From positions 1 through 64,000 of the forward strand of contig CANBDX010000002.1 in the NCBI GenBank assembly GCA_947367315.1: DNA of 64,000 bases, in the 5' to 3' direction. Under the pieces are notes generated by a model. That model saw nothing but the letters and a program-made list of their open reading frames with translations. It was not told where the DNA came from and ran no database searches. Below are positions 40,501-48,615 of this stretch, one piece after another (the first letter of the stretch is position 1; each line of letters opens with the position of its first letter). The position numbers and the translations under genes are program-made. This stretch comes from an uncultured Bacteroidales bacterium. GTDB lineage: Bacteria > Bacteroidota > Bacteroidia > Bacteroidales > UBA932.

Positions 40501-41810
40501 CGCACCTCAGCTGAAGACTTCTCGTCATCCGAACGAGTCGGAGGCACGATTACATCCACCTTTGGAGAAATGACTGTAACCCTCTCTAATCCACGACCTA
40601 CAGTAGACATCCATAGCACACCGGACTCATCGATATCATAACAAGCCACTCCGTTCATGAACCTATGGCCTTCTTGAGTCTTGACATTGCTCAAAGGTAC
40701 AATTTCGTCGCAACATCTGTCATAATAGCCGAAACCATAATTATTCATCTTTATCCATAGCCTGTCACCGTGACTCTCCACATGGGCAAGAGTATCCACA
40801 TAATAGGACATGACATTATTCGGATGTTCATAATGTCTGAAACGCTCCCGCGAATGGTCAAAAGACCAGATACCGGTGCGTTCGGTAGCAATCCACAACA
40901 ACCCCTGCGGATCAGGAAAGAGATAACGGACACGGCCCATATCCGTACGATATAATGTCAGGTCAGCGGATGACGTATCTACATATCCCACTGCATTGTT
41001 GCGGAATCCGACATAAAGCATATCATTACCAGTCAAGGACATGGTTGTGGCCTCTCCTGCACCATACTGAGTAAGGTTCAGCTTGTCCTGCTCATGGGTT
41101 TCCATATCAACGGTCAGAAGGTGGTCAGGAGATGCGAAATAAAGTATTCCGTCACGCTCTGCAAAGGCAAATGCATCCGGATCACGTGCAAGGAGCGAAG
41201 CACTACCCCGTGAGAACACAGAAATGCCTGTATCAGAAACAGCATAGACATTTCCTTTGGAATCTTCGAATAGATGAGAGATCTCCTTGCCAACGGGAAC
41301 ACCGGAGAAATAAGTCTCATACGTAAGGTCCGGTCTGACCTTGACAAGTCCTGTTCCTGATAAAGCGACCCACACATCACCATCTTTGCCGCAGAGGAAT
41401 GTATCCACCTTGATACTCGAAACAGGGAAGCCTTCCAGGTCGCCCGGAACCGCTACAAACTTCTCCTCATCCACATCGAAGCGATAGAGATGCCAGTCAT
41501 ATGTTGTCACCCACAGATAGCCTTCCTTATCCTCGCTGATTGAAAGAATCCTGTTATGCGAAAGATTCGAATAATCACCGGGGCGCATGGTATAATTTAC
41601 AAAGCCATTGCCATCATAACGGCTCAGTCCGTACCACGTGCACAACCACAGATAGCCTCTTGCATCCTGATGGATGTCGCATATCGAATTATGCGGCAGT
41701 CCATCGTCAGACGAATAGTGTTCGTAGATGAACTCCAGAGGCTCCGCCACCATACGATGGGCAGAGCCTGCAAGAACAACGGCTATCGCCAATACTATCC
41801 TGAATCTCAT
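37518..41810 (-). CDS. Hybrid two-component system regulator (HTCS)
   Basis: 1430 aa; signal peptide, Reg_prop beta-propeller repeats, Y_Y_Y domain, HisKA NISHELRTPLTLI, HATPase, receiver MIVTDLMMPEMNG, AraC-type HTH at the C-terminus. Confidence 0.95.
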   Translation of the reverse strand: MRFRIVLAIAVVLAGSAHRMVAEPLEFIYEHYSSDDGLPHNSICDIHQDARGYLWLCTWYGLSRYDGNGFVNYTMRPGDYSNLSHNRILSISEDKEGYLWVTTYDWHLYRFDVDEEKFVAVPGDLEGFPVSSIKVDTFLCGKDGDVWVALSGTGLVKVRPDLTYETYFSGVPVGKEISHLFEDSKGNVYAVSDTGISVFSRGSASLLARDPDAFAFAERDGILYFASPDHLLTVDMETHEQDKLNLTQYGAGEATTMSLTGNDMLYVGFRNNAVGYVDTSSADLTLYRTDMGRVRYLFPDPQGLLWIATERTGIWSFDHSRERFRHYEHPNNVMSYYVDTLAHVESHGDRLWIKMNNYGFGYYDRCCDEIVPLSNVKTQEGHRFMNGVACYDIDESGVLWMSTVGRGLERVTVISPKVDVIVPPTRSDDEKSSAEVRAMLRDSKDNVWVATKSRELYMYSPDMSVCRRFPDRKIGDIGVVYTIFEDRDGNIWLGTKGDGVVRMTPSGNDWICKRFKADGHDRNSLSSNNVYSITQDKDGRIWIGTYGGALSMLPSPDSEEFVTVDNNFPDYPQDIGDRVRYLHNMPDGRMLVATIGGIIIFEPSETPELTIFNHITKTPGDAASLGNNDVIHIYTDRRGNTWLCTFGGGLNRLYFENGYPRFEVICDDDGLASNIVHSVMDDADGNLWIATEAGLSRYDVALGQVTNYSVYDGVPKTTFSEATCASMADGSLLFGTLDNVYRIEPEAFEPVVRPCRLMVTGLNVDGVRTPFKEKIVIPHDCSYFRVEFSSLDFSRGVVPGFSYMLEGYDAGWISASGNSATYSHLRPGKYTFKVRETYPKDVKNTVELTVPLLVKPSLWNSPVSVALYVIFAVLLVLFLVRMVLSQFRLRSDVRIEHDLNEIKARFFTNISHELRTPLTLIMGGIDDIRKKLSADSASEYSANMVYKNARRMMTLVNQLLDLRTLVNGKVRLKVQQLDVVKLVSDVYQDFKDMSAERQIDMRIILSVDSLMVWGDAMRLEALVYNLLSNAFKYTSDGGKIEVGVLYREGEKEFRIMVKDNGIGVPEDKREAIFEPFIKGSESAYRGMSSSGIGLSFCKEIVDAHGGSIWVESGREAGSKFFVRLPIDRERFETGTVQFVDEIDDSSQTEAHGLSRYKVEAAHPEGAMKVLVVEDNAELRVYIYNCLINRYEVRDASNGREAMRVMEEGWIPDMIVTDLMMPEMNGIELINNVRNDFNISHIPIVLITAKHENDTQLKAMKYGADGYIAKPFTMELLVAKIDNMLERRKNLLSSFSSAAAGDDVRGKVEFVPQEIVITDRDEQLISKVMTWLEENVSDTEVTVEQLASYVGMGRTSMYNKIKGLTGKSPVELILDFRMEKATYYLKSGQYSVSETSYKVGFSDPGYFSRSFKKHFGITPADYMKQYKSMKQ

Positions 41811-41821
41811 AAATACTTAAC

Positions 41822-43507
41822 TTAGAACACCTTGAAGTACCACTCCACAGGCACAGCCTTGCCATGCTTGTCGATCTCGGTTCCCGTCTTGAGCACGTTC
41901 TCAGGAGTATATTTCTTCACTTCCTTGGCCTTGAGGGCATGGCTCCATGAAACTCTCCTGCCTTCTGCTCCGGGGCCCCTGCTGCCGTACTCGGCATAGA
42001 ATGAAGTCTTCTCTGCGTATTTCTTGTCCCAGTTATGCCATCCTTCCGGCCTGATATGGTCTCCAAGTTCGCAATCGATGAAGACTGTCTTTGCATAAGG
42101 TCTCCATGGACGTCCGAGATAGACTTTCTTCGCATTGTCGTTATGAATCAGGCGGCAATTATTGAAGACATAGCCAAACTCAGCCCCCTCCGGAGTAGAA
42201 GCTGCAGTAATGTAGCTATCACGCTTACTTAGGATAGTACAGTCCTCGAACCAGCATGTGGATGCACCGAAAATAAAATCAGTAGTACCTTCGATCCAAC
42301 AATTGCGGAAATACTGTCTCTGCCATTTGCCATATGTGTAGATCGTGTCCTGATTAGCAAGGAACCGGCAGTTGATGAAAGCCACGCGGTCGGCATCAAC
42401 GGTTATCGCACATGCCTGGGCAATTGCCTTGCCCTCTCCAGCTGCATTTTCGAAAGTAAGGTTCTCGGCAAGGAAGTCGTTTCCGTACAGAAATACTGTC
42501 GAAGTGGCTGATGTACCCATTTCGTAGCCTGTGGAGCCTTTCTTCTTGGCATAATCGCTCCATCTGATAATAGTCTTCCCGGCAGACTGGCCTATAAGAT
42601 GCAGGCGCTGCTTGCAGGCAGGAACAGTCACCTTCTCCTCATACACTCCGTCCTTTATATAGATGGTGGTCTCATCCTGCTTGCAGTAGTCGGGAGCCGC
42701 ATTCACAGCCTCCTGCACAGTGAAGAAATCACCGCTTCCGTCCTTAGCCACAACGAAATCATACTCCACCACATGAGCGGCAAGCTCAGGAATCACCTTC
42801 ACGATCTCCGGAAGAAGAAGATTCACTATCTGTCGGGCACCGGCAACATTAGTGTGGGTATTGTCCATCTTCCCGTCGGGATGCTTGGGATTCGTACCCT
42901 TCTCTATCCACATATAGTACTTGCGAGACGGTTCGTCACCAAGTCCGGCAAGCCATTCCTGAGTGATTGCATTGGCATCGATTATCGGCAGGCCGTACTC
43001 CTTTGCCACCTGAGTCACAGCCGCAGGATAATCCCCATGACATTCTCTTTTGAGATTGCCCTTGTCGTCAAACCAGCGTCGCGATACAGGAGTAAAAAGC
43101 ACAGGCTTCGCGCCCACTCCCAGCGCATGCTCGACAAACAGACGGATATTGTCCTGATATGCTCCGAAAGGAGCGGCATATCTCGTAGTATCCGACTCCT
43201 TGGAGTCGTTATGTCCGAACTGGATGAAAAGATACTCTCCTTTCTTCAGGTCCTTCTTCACCCTGTCCCAGATGCCGCGAGTCTGAACGCTTTTCGTGCT
43301 GCGTCCGTTCTGGGCATAATTGGCCACCACCACATTGGTATCCACATGGGACTTAAGCCTCTGTCCCCAGCCACGCTCGGGATTCTCATAAGAAAGGTCC
43401 TTGTCCGCCATCGTGGAATCTCCCATCAGCCTGAGGACAATCCTGTCCTGGGCAGAAAGGCTTAACGCGCAGAAAGTCAGCGCCAGAAACAAAGCTATCT
43501 TCTTCAT
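41822..43507 (-). CDS. Fusion: SGNH rhamnogalacturonan acetylesterase (CE12-like) + pectinesterase (CE8)
   Basis: 561 aa; N-terminus LMGDSTMADKD, NYAQNGRSTKS, QFGHNDSK. C-terminus VAKDGSGDFFTVQEAVNAAPDY, FLANQDTIYTYGKWQRQYFRNCWIEGTTDFIFGAS. Confidence 0.92.
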   Translation of the reverse strand: MKKIALFLALTFCALSLSAQDRIVLRLMGDSTMADKDLSYENPERGWGQRLKSHVDTNVVVANYAQNGRSTKSVQTRGIWDRVKKDLKKGEYLFIQFGHNDSKESDTTRYAAPFGAYQDNIRLFVEHALGVGAKPVLFTPVSRRWFDDKGNLKRECHGDYPAAVTQVAKEYGLPIIDANAITQEWLAGLGDEPSRKYYMWIEKGTNPKHPDGKMDNTHTNVAGARQIVNLLLPEIVKVIPELAAHVVEYDFVVAKDGSGDFFTVQEAVNAAPDYCKQDETTIYIKDGVYEEKVTVPACKQRLHLIGQSAGKTIIRWSDYAKKKGSTGYEMGTSATSTVFLYGNDFLAENLTFENAAGEGKAIAQACAITVDADRVAFINCRFLANQDTIYTYGKWQRQYFRNCWIEGTTDFIFGASTCWFEDCTILSKRDSYITAASTPEGAEFGYVFNNCRLIHNDNAKKVYLGRPWRPYAKTVFIDCELGDHIRPEGWHNWDKKYAEKTSFYAEYGSRGPGAEGRRVSWSHALKAKEVKKYTPENVLKTGTEIDKHGKAVPVEWYFKVF

Positions 43508-43510
43508 ATC

Positions 43511-45124
43511 CTAGTCAATAGTCACGTTATGTGAATTATGCAGGAAGACATCAGGCGACTCTGCTCCTGAAGCATCAGAGCAATCGATAATGCGGACATT
43601 CATACTGTTTGCCACCACATAGCCATTGCCCTCGGACTGGGTGATGTCCACATTCTTGAGTACGACACCGTTTGCATAACGGAGATCTGCGCCTTTAACG
43701 GAAACTATCTCGCAGTCCTCCACCACGATGTTCTCGATATTCTTCTCAGGAATTCCATTGAAATACATCGCTCTTGCCGCTCCGCTGCATACAACATCCT
43801 TGATGAATATGTCACGGAACTGAGGAGTGGTCTCGTCAGCAGGAACATACGCGACATCGAAATGGCTTCCTCCTTCTTCAGCCGCCTCCACAGCCGACTT
43901 GCCGCCATAGTGAAGATCGAAGAGGAGAGGCTCGGTAGGGATGTTCATCATCACGATATCTTCGATGAAGATATTCTTCACCACACCGCCTCGTCCACGG
44001 CAGCTCTTGAATCTCAGACCCACGTCAGTGCCGAGGAAACGGCAGTCAGCTACCTTGATGTTCTCCACGCCTCCGGACATCTCGCTGCCGACGACAAATC
44101 CGCCATGCCCGTGGAAGACGATGCAGTTATTCACGATAAGGTTCCTGCAAGGCCTTGCACGCCTGCGTCCGTCCTCGTCCTTTCCTGACTTTATGCAGAT
44201 GGCGTCATCTCCCACATCAAAGCTCGAATTGACCACAAGCACATTCTCGCATGAATCCACATCCAGTCCGTCTCCGTTCTGCGAATACCATGGGTTACGT
44301 ACGGTTATATTATTGATTATCACATTCCTGCACATGAGAGGATGAATATTCCAACATGGTGAATTCTGGAAAAGGCAGTCCTCAAGAAGCACGTTCTCGC
44401 AGTTCCTGAGCCCTACGAGAACAGGACGCAGATATGTCTTCACGCTGTTCCACTCCTCATCAGTAGTCAGTCCCTGAGGCACATTGAACGCATCGCTGAC
44501 AACAGAGCCTCTGAAGGAAGTGGAGTCCGGATACCAGATATTTCCTTTAGCATCGGTAAGTCCTCCGCTGCGCACAAGCTTCTTCCACAGCGATGGAGCT
44601 ATCTTGTCCTTCTTCACCTGACGCCACGAATCGCCGTTTCCGTCAATCGTACCTCCACCTGTGATGGCAATATTCCTGGCACCGTCTGCATTTATCGGAG
44701 AGAGGCAGCGTTTTGTATCAAGTCCTTCGAACACTGTCTCCACAATCGGATAAAGGTCGCGGTCAGTCGAAAACAGGACCACTGCATCCGGACGGATATG
44801 GAGCTCGATATTGTCCTTGAGGGTGATAGGTCCGGTATGCCATACACCGGTAGGAACCACTACGCGTCCTCCGCCAAGCTGCGAAAGTGCATCGATAGCA
44901 TCAGCAAAAGCCTTGGTATTGAGGAACACTCCGTCACCTACGCCACCGAAGTCGGCAACGCTTACCTCGCGTACCGGTATCTGCGGACGCTGCACCTGCG
45001 GCATCTCGAAAGGAAGGTCCTCATAGAGATAGTCGAATTCATTGTTCGTACTGCACGAAAGCAGTGAAATACCGGCAAACAGGACAGCTGCCGGACGGAT
45101 CAGTCTAGTGATTAGCGTGGTCAT
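43511..45124 (-). CDS. GH28 polygalacturonase-like lipoprotein
   Basis: 537 aa; VADFGGVGDGVFLNTKAFADAI, NGDGLDVDSCENVLVVNSSFDVGDDAICIKSG, GHGGFVVGSEMSGG. Confidence 0.93.
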   Translation of the reverse strand: MTTLITRLIRPAAVLFAGISLLSCSTNNEFDYLYEDLPFEMPQVQRPQIPVREVSVADFGGVGDGVFLNTKAFADAIDALSQLGGGRVVVPTGVWHTGPITLKDNIELHIRPDAVVLFSTDRDLYPIVETVFEGLDTKRCLSPINADGARNIAITGGGTIDGNGDSWRQVKKDKIAPSLWKKLVRSGGLTDAKGNIWYPDSTSFRGSVVSDAFNVPQGLTTDEEWNSVKTYLRPVLVGLRNCENVLLEDCLFQNSPCWNIHPLMCRNVIINNITVRNPWYSQNGDGLDVDSCENVLVVNSSFDVGDDAICIKSGKDEDGRRRARPCRNLIVNNCIVFHGHGGFVVGSEMSGGVENIKVADCRFLGTDVGLRFKSCRGRGGVVKNIFIEDIVMMNIPTEPLLFDLHYGGKSAVEAAEEGGSHFDVAYVPADETTPQFRDIFIKDVVCSGAARAMYFNGIPEKNIENIVVEDCEIVSVKGADLRYANGVVLKNVDITQSEGNGYVVANSMNVRIIDCSDASGAESPDVFLHNSHNVTID

Positions 45125-45149
45125 GATAAAAGCCTGTTATTGATTATTG

Positions 45150-45157
45150 CAAATATA
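45150..45157 (-). promoter_or_regulatory. Putative -7 element (TATATTTG) upstream of the GH28 gene
   Basis: Forward caaatata 26 nt upstream of the start codon. Confidence 0.5.
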
Positions 45158-45221
45158 ACCAACAACAGGCGTATTTCATTGTATTTTTTACCGCAAAAGA
45201 TATAAAATCTTTCAGTCTCCT

Positions 45222-46337
45222 TTAGAAACGGTCCTGATGATAGGTACCTATTTCGAATTCACCGGCAAGAATGCCATAGCCGTTCTCGGCAAGAGACTCG
45301 AGCTCGTTTTCGCCAGGATACACCTCTACAGGTGCTATGAATCCTACGCGACGTGAAATATCGTCAGTGATAGCCTTCGAATTGGCAATACCTCCCGTCA
45401 GGACAATGGCATCCACCTTTCCATCCACCACTACGGCAAGGGAAGCGATATACTTTGCCACAGACACAGCAAAACCCTTCAGGAACACCTCGCAGCGGGC
45501 ATCGCCGGCATCCGCACGTGCAGCCACCTCGCGGATGTCATTGGTACCGAAATATGCCACAGCACCTCCCTTTCCGACAAGCTTCTTCTTGATCTCATCC
45601 TTGGTGTACCGGCCGCTGAAGCACATCTCCACAAGAGGGAATCCAGGCACAGTGCCGGCTCTTTCCGGGCTGACAGGACCGTCTCCTCCAAGCGCATCGG
45701 TAGTGTCTATCACAAGTCCGTTCCTGTGGAGGGACACGGACGATCCGCCTCCCATATGGGCCACAATCACAGTCACCTCCTTATTGGTCTTACCCACGCT
45801 GCGCGCATACCGGCGCACCATTGCACGGGAATTCAACGCATGGAAAAGCGTACGCCGCTCGAATTCAGGTATGCCGCCTACCTTCACCTCCGGTAGCATC
45901 TCGTCCGCCATCGGCGGGTCCGCGATGAACGCACGACACTCTCCGGCAATTCCCTTCTCCGCACGGGCCTTGTTCACCTCCGCTGCGATATCGTCTGCTA
46001 TCAGCGCACTGAGGTTGCATGCATGTACGCCGTCCTGTCCGGACATCAGAGCATCCTTCATCTCCTGATTGACGCCATACACACCGGTACGTATAGGAGT
46101 GATAAGTCCTCCGCGGGCCATCGCAAGGTCGATCGTCTCCAGAGCTATGCCTTTCTCGGCAAGAAAAGCGGTTATGGCATCGCGACGCATGCCACCCTGA
46201 TCCATAACGGAAGCATACTTCGCGACCTCCTCGGCAGAATGAGTGAGATTCTTCTCGAAAAGCATCTCTCCTGCATCATAAAATCCAATCTTGGTAGAGG
46301 TGGAGCCAGTATTCACCACCAGTATTCTCCCTTTCAT
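45222..46337 (-). CDS. buk: Butyrate kinase
   Basis: 371 aa; ILVVNTGSTSTKIGFYD, VAHMGGGSSVSLHRNG, TGGIANS. Confidence 0.93.
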   Translation of the reverse strand: MKGRILVVNTGSTSTKIGFYDAGEMLFEKNLTHSAEEVAKYASVMDQGGMRRDAITAFLAEKGIALETIDLAMARGGLITPIRTGVYGVNQEMKDALMSGQDGVHACNLSALIADDIAAEVNKARAEKGIAGECRAFIADPPMADEMLPEVKVGGIPEFERRTLFHALNSRAMVRRYARSVGKTNKEVTVIVAHMGGGSSVSLHRNGLVIDTTDALGGDGPVSPERAGTVPGFPLVEMCFSGRYTKDEIKKKLVGKGGAVAYFGTNDIREVAARADAGDARCEVFLKGFAVSVAKYIASLAVVVDGKVDAIVLTGGIANSKAITDDISRRVGFIAPVEVYPGENELESLAENGYGILAGEFEIGTYHQDRF

Positions 46338-46348
46338 AATCTCTTTCT

Positions 46349-47254
46349 TTATACAGACATTGCAGCAATGGCAATCGAATTAAGCTTAGTATCAATGCTG
46401 TCAGCACGGCTCGAAAGGACACAAGGCACCTTTGCACCCACCAGCATACCAGCCTGTCTCACACCCGGAACAAGTTTCGAATTAGCCTTGTAGAAGACAT
46501 TTCCGGACTCGATGTTAGGGAAAAGTATGCAGTCTGCATCACCGGCAACCGGGCTTACAAGTCCCTTGATCTGCACGGACTCCATATCAATGGCCACATC
46601 CAGAGCAAGAGGACCGTCAGCTATGCATCCACGGATCTGGCCGCGTTCCACCATCTTCGAGAGCATCGCAGCCTCCACAGAAGCAGGCTGGCTTGCCAGC
46701 ACCTGCTCTGTCGCTGCAAGAATCGCCACCTTAGGAGTCTGCACACCGACAGCCTTGGCAGTCCTGACGAGACATTCCATGATGATCTGCTTCTGCTTGA
46801 GGTCAGGAGCCGGAATCACCGCCACATCTCCTACAAAGAGAAGCTTGTGGTACGATGGTATTTCAAGCGTGGTACAATGTGTCAGTGTACCCTTAGGAGG
46901 CAGCAGTCCTGTCTCCTTGTTAAGGATTGCACGCAGGAACTTGTCTGTAGAACACAGGCCCTTCATCAGGAAGTCACCCTCACCGTTACGGACCATCTGC
47001 ACTGCCTGGGCCACAGACTTGAGTTCATCGGGATTGTGCACGATTGTGAAAATGCCAGCATCGACGCCTTCTTCTGTGCATGCTTTGGCAATGAGGGCCT
47101 CATCACCGACAAGCGTAACATCAGCAAGCCCAAGTTCCACAGCCTTGGAAGCCGCAGCAACCGTGTGGGTATCCACACCCCATGCCGCAATCATCCTCTT
47201 CCTGCTGTCCCTGCCCTTAAGGAAGGCATATATCTCTTCGAATTTTGTAAACAT
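46349..47254 (-). CDS. ptb: Phosphate butyryltransferase
   Basis: 301 aa; phosphate acyltransferase fold: FLMKGLCSTDKFLRAILNKETGLL, CIADGPLALDVAID, DCILFPNIESGNVFYK. Confidence 0.9.
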   Translation of the reverse strand: MFTKFEEIYAFLKGRDSRKRMIAAWGVDTHTVAAASKAVELGLADVTLVGDEALIAKACTEEGVDAGIFTIVHNPDELKSVAQAVQMVRNGEGDFLMKGLCSTDKFLRAILNKETGLLPPKGTLTHCTTLEIPSYHKLLFVGDVAVIPAPDLKQKQIIMECLVRTAKAVGVQTPKVAILAATEQVLASQPASVEAAMLSKMVERGQIRGCIADGPLALDVAIDMESVQIKGLVSPVAGDADCILFPNIESGNVFYKANSKLVPGVRQAGMLVGAKVPCVLSSRADSIDTKLNSIAIAAMSV

Positions 47255-47267
47255 AGCAATATACCCT

Positions 47268-47310
47268 AAAAAATAAGGCTGAACAAAAAGACACGCCTTT
47301 CATTCAGCCT
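47268..47310 (-). terminator. Terminator between ackA and ptb
   Basis: AGGCTGAA (47276-47283) / TTCAGCCT (47303-47310) perfect stem; minus strand continues TTATTTTTTAG. Confidence 0.65.
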
Positions 47311-47319
47311 CATCAGTGA

Positions 47320-48531
47320 TTACTCCTCGTTCTGAACGATATTCATTGTGTCGCGCGCGATCATCAGCTCCTCGTTTGTAGTGATGAGAGCGACCTTCAC
47401 ATTCGAATCAGGAAGTGTAAGCATTGTATCCACACCTCTCACGACATTTGCGTCGTAGTCGAACTTGACTCCGAGATATGTGAGGTTCTCGCACACCCTG
47501 CGGCGCAGACGGCTGTTGTTCTCGCCGATTCCGCCTGTGAACACGATGAGGTCCACACCGTTCATCGCAGCAGCATAAGCTCCGATGTACTTTGTGATTT
47601 CATATGTGAGTTTCTTGAGAGTAAGCTTTGCCTTTGGGTTGCCGTCATTTGCAGCAGCATCAAGGTCACGTGCATCTGAAGACACGCATGAAAGGCCAAG
47701 GAAACCGCTCTTCTTGTTGAGCACTGTGCTCATCTGGGCAGCTGTAAGGCCTTCCTTCTCCTGGATATATGTCACCACGTCCGGATCCACGCTACCGCTT
47801 CGGGTACCCATGATAAGACCTTCAAGCGGAGTGAAGCCCATTGTAGTGTCGATTGACTTTCCGTTCACCACGGCAGCGATGGAACTTCCGTTTCCGAGGT
47901 GGCAGGTGATGATCTTGGAATAGTTAAGGTCGAGTCCGGCGAACTTTGCACCCTTTGCCGACACATACTTATGGCTTGTTCCGTGGAAACCGTAGCGGCG
48001 TACGCCATATTTCTCATAATACTCATATGGAAGAGCATACATGTATGCGTATGAAGGCATTGTCTGATGGAATGCAGTGTCGAACACGCCCACCTGAGGA
48101 ACAGACGGAAGCACAGCCGACACAGCCTTGATGCCGAGGATATTGGCAGGATTGTGAAGAGGAGCGAACACTGAACACTTCTCGAGCTGAGCCACGACCT
48201 CATCGGTAATGAGCTGGCTGCAAACGAACTCTTCGGCTCCGTGAACCACGCGATGGCCCACAGCCTCGATGTCCTCGAGTGTTGAAAGGACACCGTACTC
48301 CTTGTCTGTCAGAGCGTCGAGAACAGCCTGGATACCCACGGTGTGGTTCTCGATAGGCATCTCCTTCTCGAACTTATCCTTGCCTGTCGCCTGATGCTTG
48401 ATGCATCCGACCTCCAATCCGATCCTCTCCACCAGACCTTTGGCAAGAAGATCATAAACTTCATCGTTCTTCATATCAAGAAGCTGATACTTGAGTGAAG
48501 AACTTCCACAATTAAGAACTAAAATGATCAT
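47320..48531 (-). CDS. ackA: Acetate kinase
   Basis: ILVLNCGSSSLKYQL, YGFHGTSHKYVS, CHLGNGSSIAAV, FTGGIGEN. Start placed at internal Met 48531 since the first ATG (48570) overlaps the putative promoter. Confidence 0.94.
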   Translation of the reverse strand: MIILVLNCGSSSLKYQLLDMKNDEVYDLLAKGLVERIGLEVGCIKHQATGKDKFEKEMPIENHTVGIQAVLDALTDKEYGVLSTLEDIEAVGHRVVHGAEEFVCSQLITDEVVAQLEKCSVFAPLHNPANILGIKAVSAVLPSVPQVGVFDTAFHQTMPSYAYMYALPYEYYEKYGVRRYGFHGTSHKYVSAKGAKFAGLDLNYSKIITCHLGNGSSIAAVVNGKSIDTTMGFTPLEGLIMGTRSGSVDPDVVTYIQEKEGLTAAQMSTVLNKKSGFLGLSCVSSDARDLDAAANDGNPKAKLTLKKLTYEITKYIGAYAAAMNGVDLIVFTGGIGENNSRLRRRVCENLTYLGVKFDYDANVVRGVDTMLTLPDSNVKVALITTNEELMIARDTMNIVQNEE

Positions 48532-48569
48532 TTCCGTATAGTTTGTTAGATTATTCGAGTCAAATCGCA

Positions 48570-48602
48570 CAAAGTTATAAAAATAATCGCTACTTTCGCA
48601 AA
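48570..48602 (-). promoter_or_regulatory. Putative ackA promoter
   Basis: Minus strand TTTG (48602-48599) then TAACTTTG (48577-48570), 21-nt spacer. Confidence 0.55.
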
Positions 48603-48615
48603 AAACAGGTTTTAA

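Noticed and set aside
42599-43465. 288-aa plus-strand ORF
   Set aside because: Antisense to the CE12-CE8 fusion, whose catalytic motifs are clear; no motif in the antisense frame.
22674-45124. Pectin locus as a mobile genomic island
   Set aside because: No integrase, transposase, tRNA-flanking repeat or conjugation gene found at either border.
45337-46068. 243-aa plus-strand ORF
   Set aside because: Antisense to butyrate kinase; Ser/Thr/Pro/Ala-rich shadow frame.
46512-47276. 254-aa plus-strand ORF
   Set aside because: Antisense to phosphate butyryltransferase; no plausible domain.
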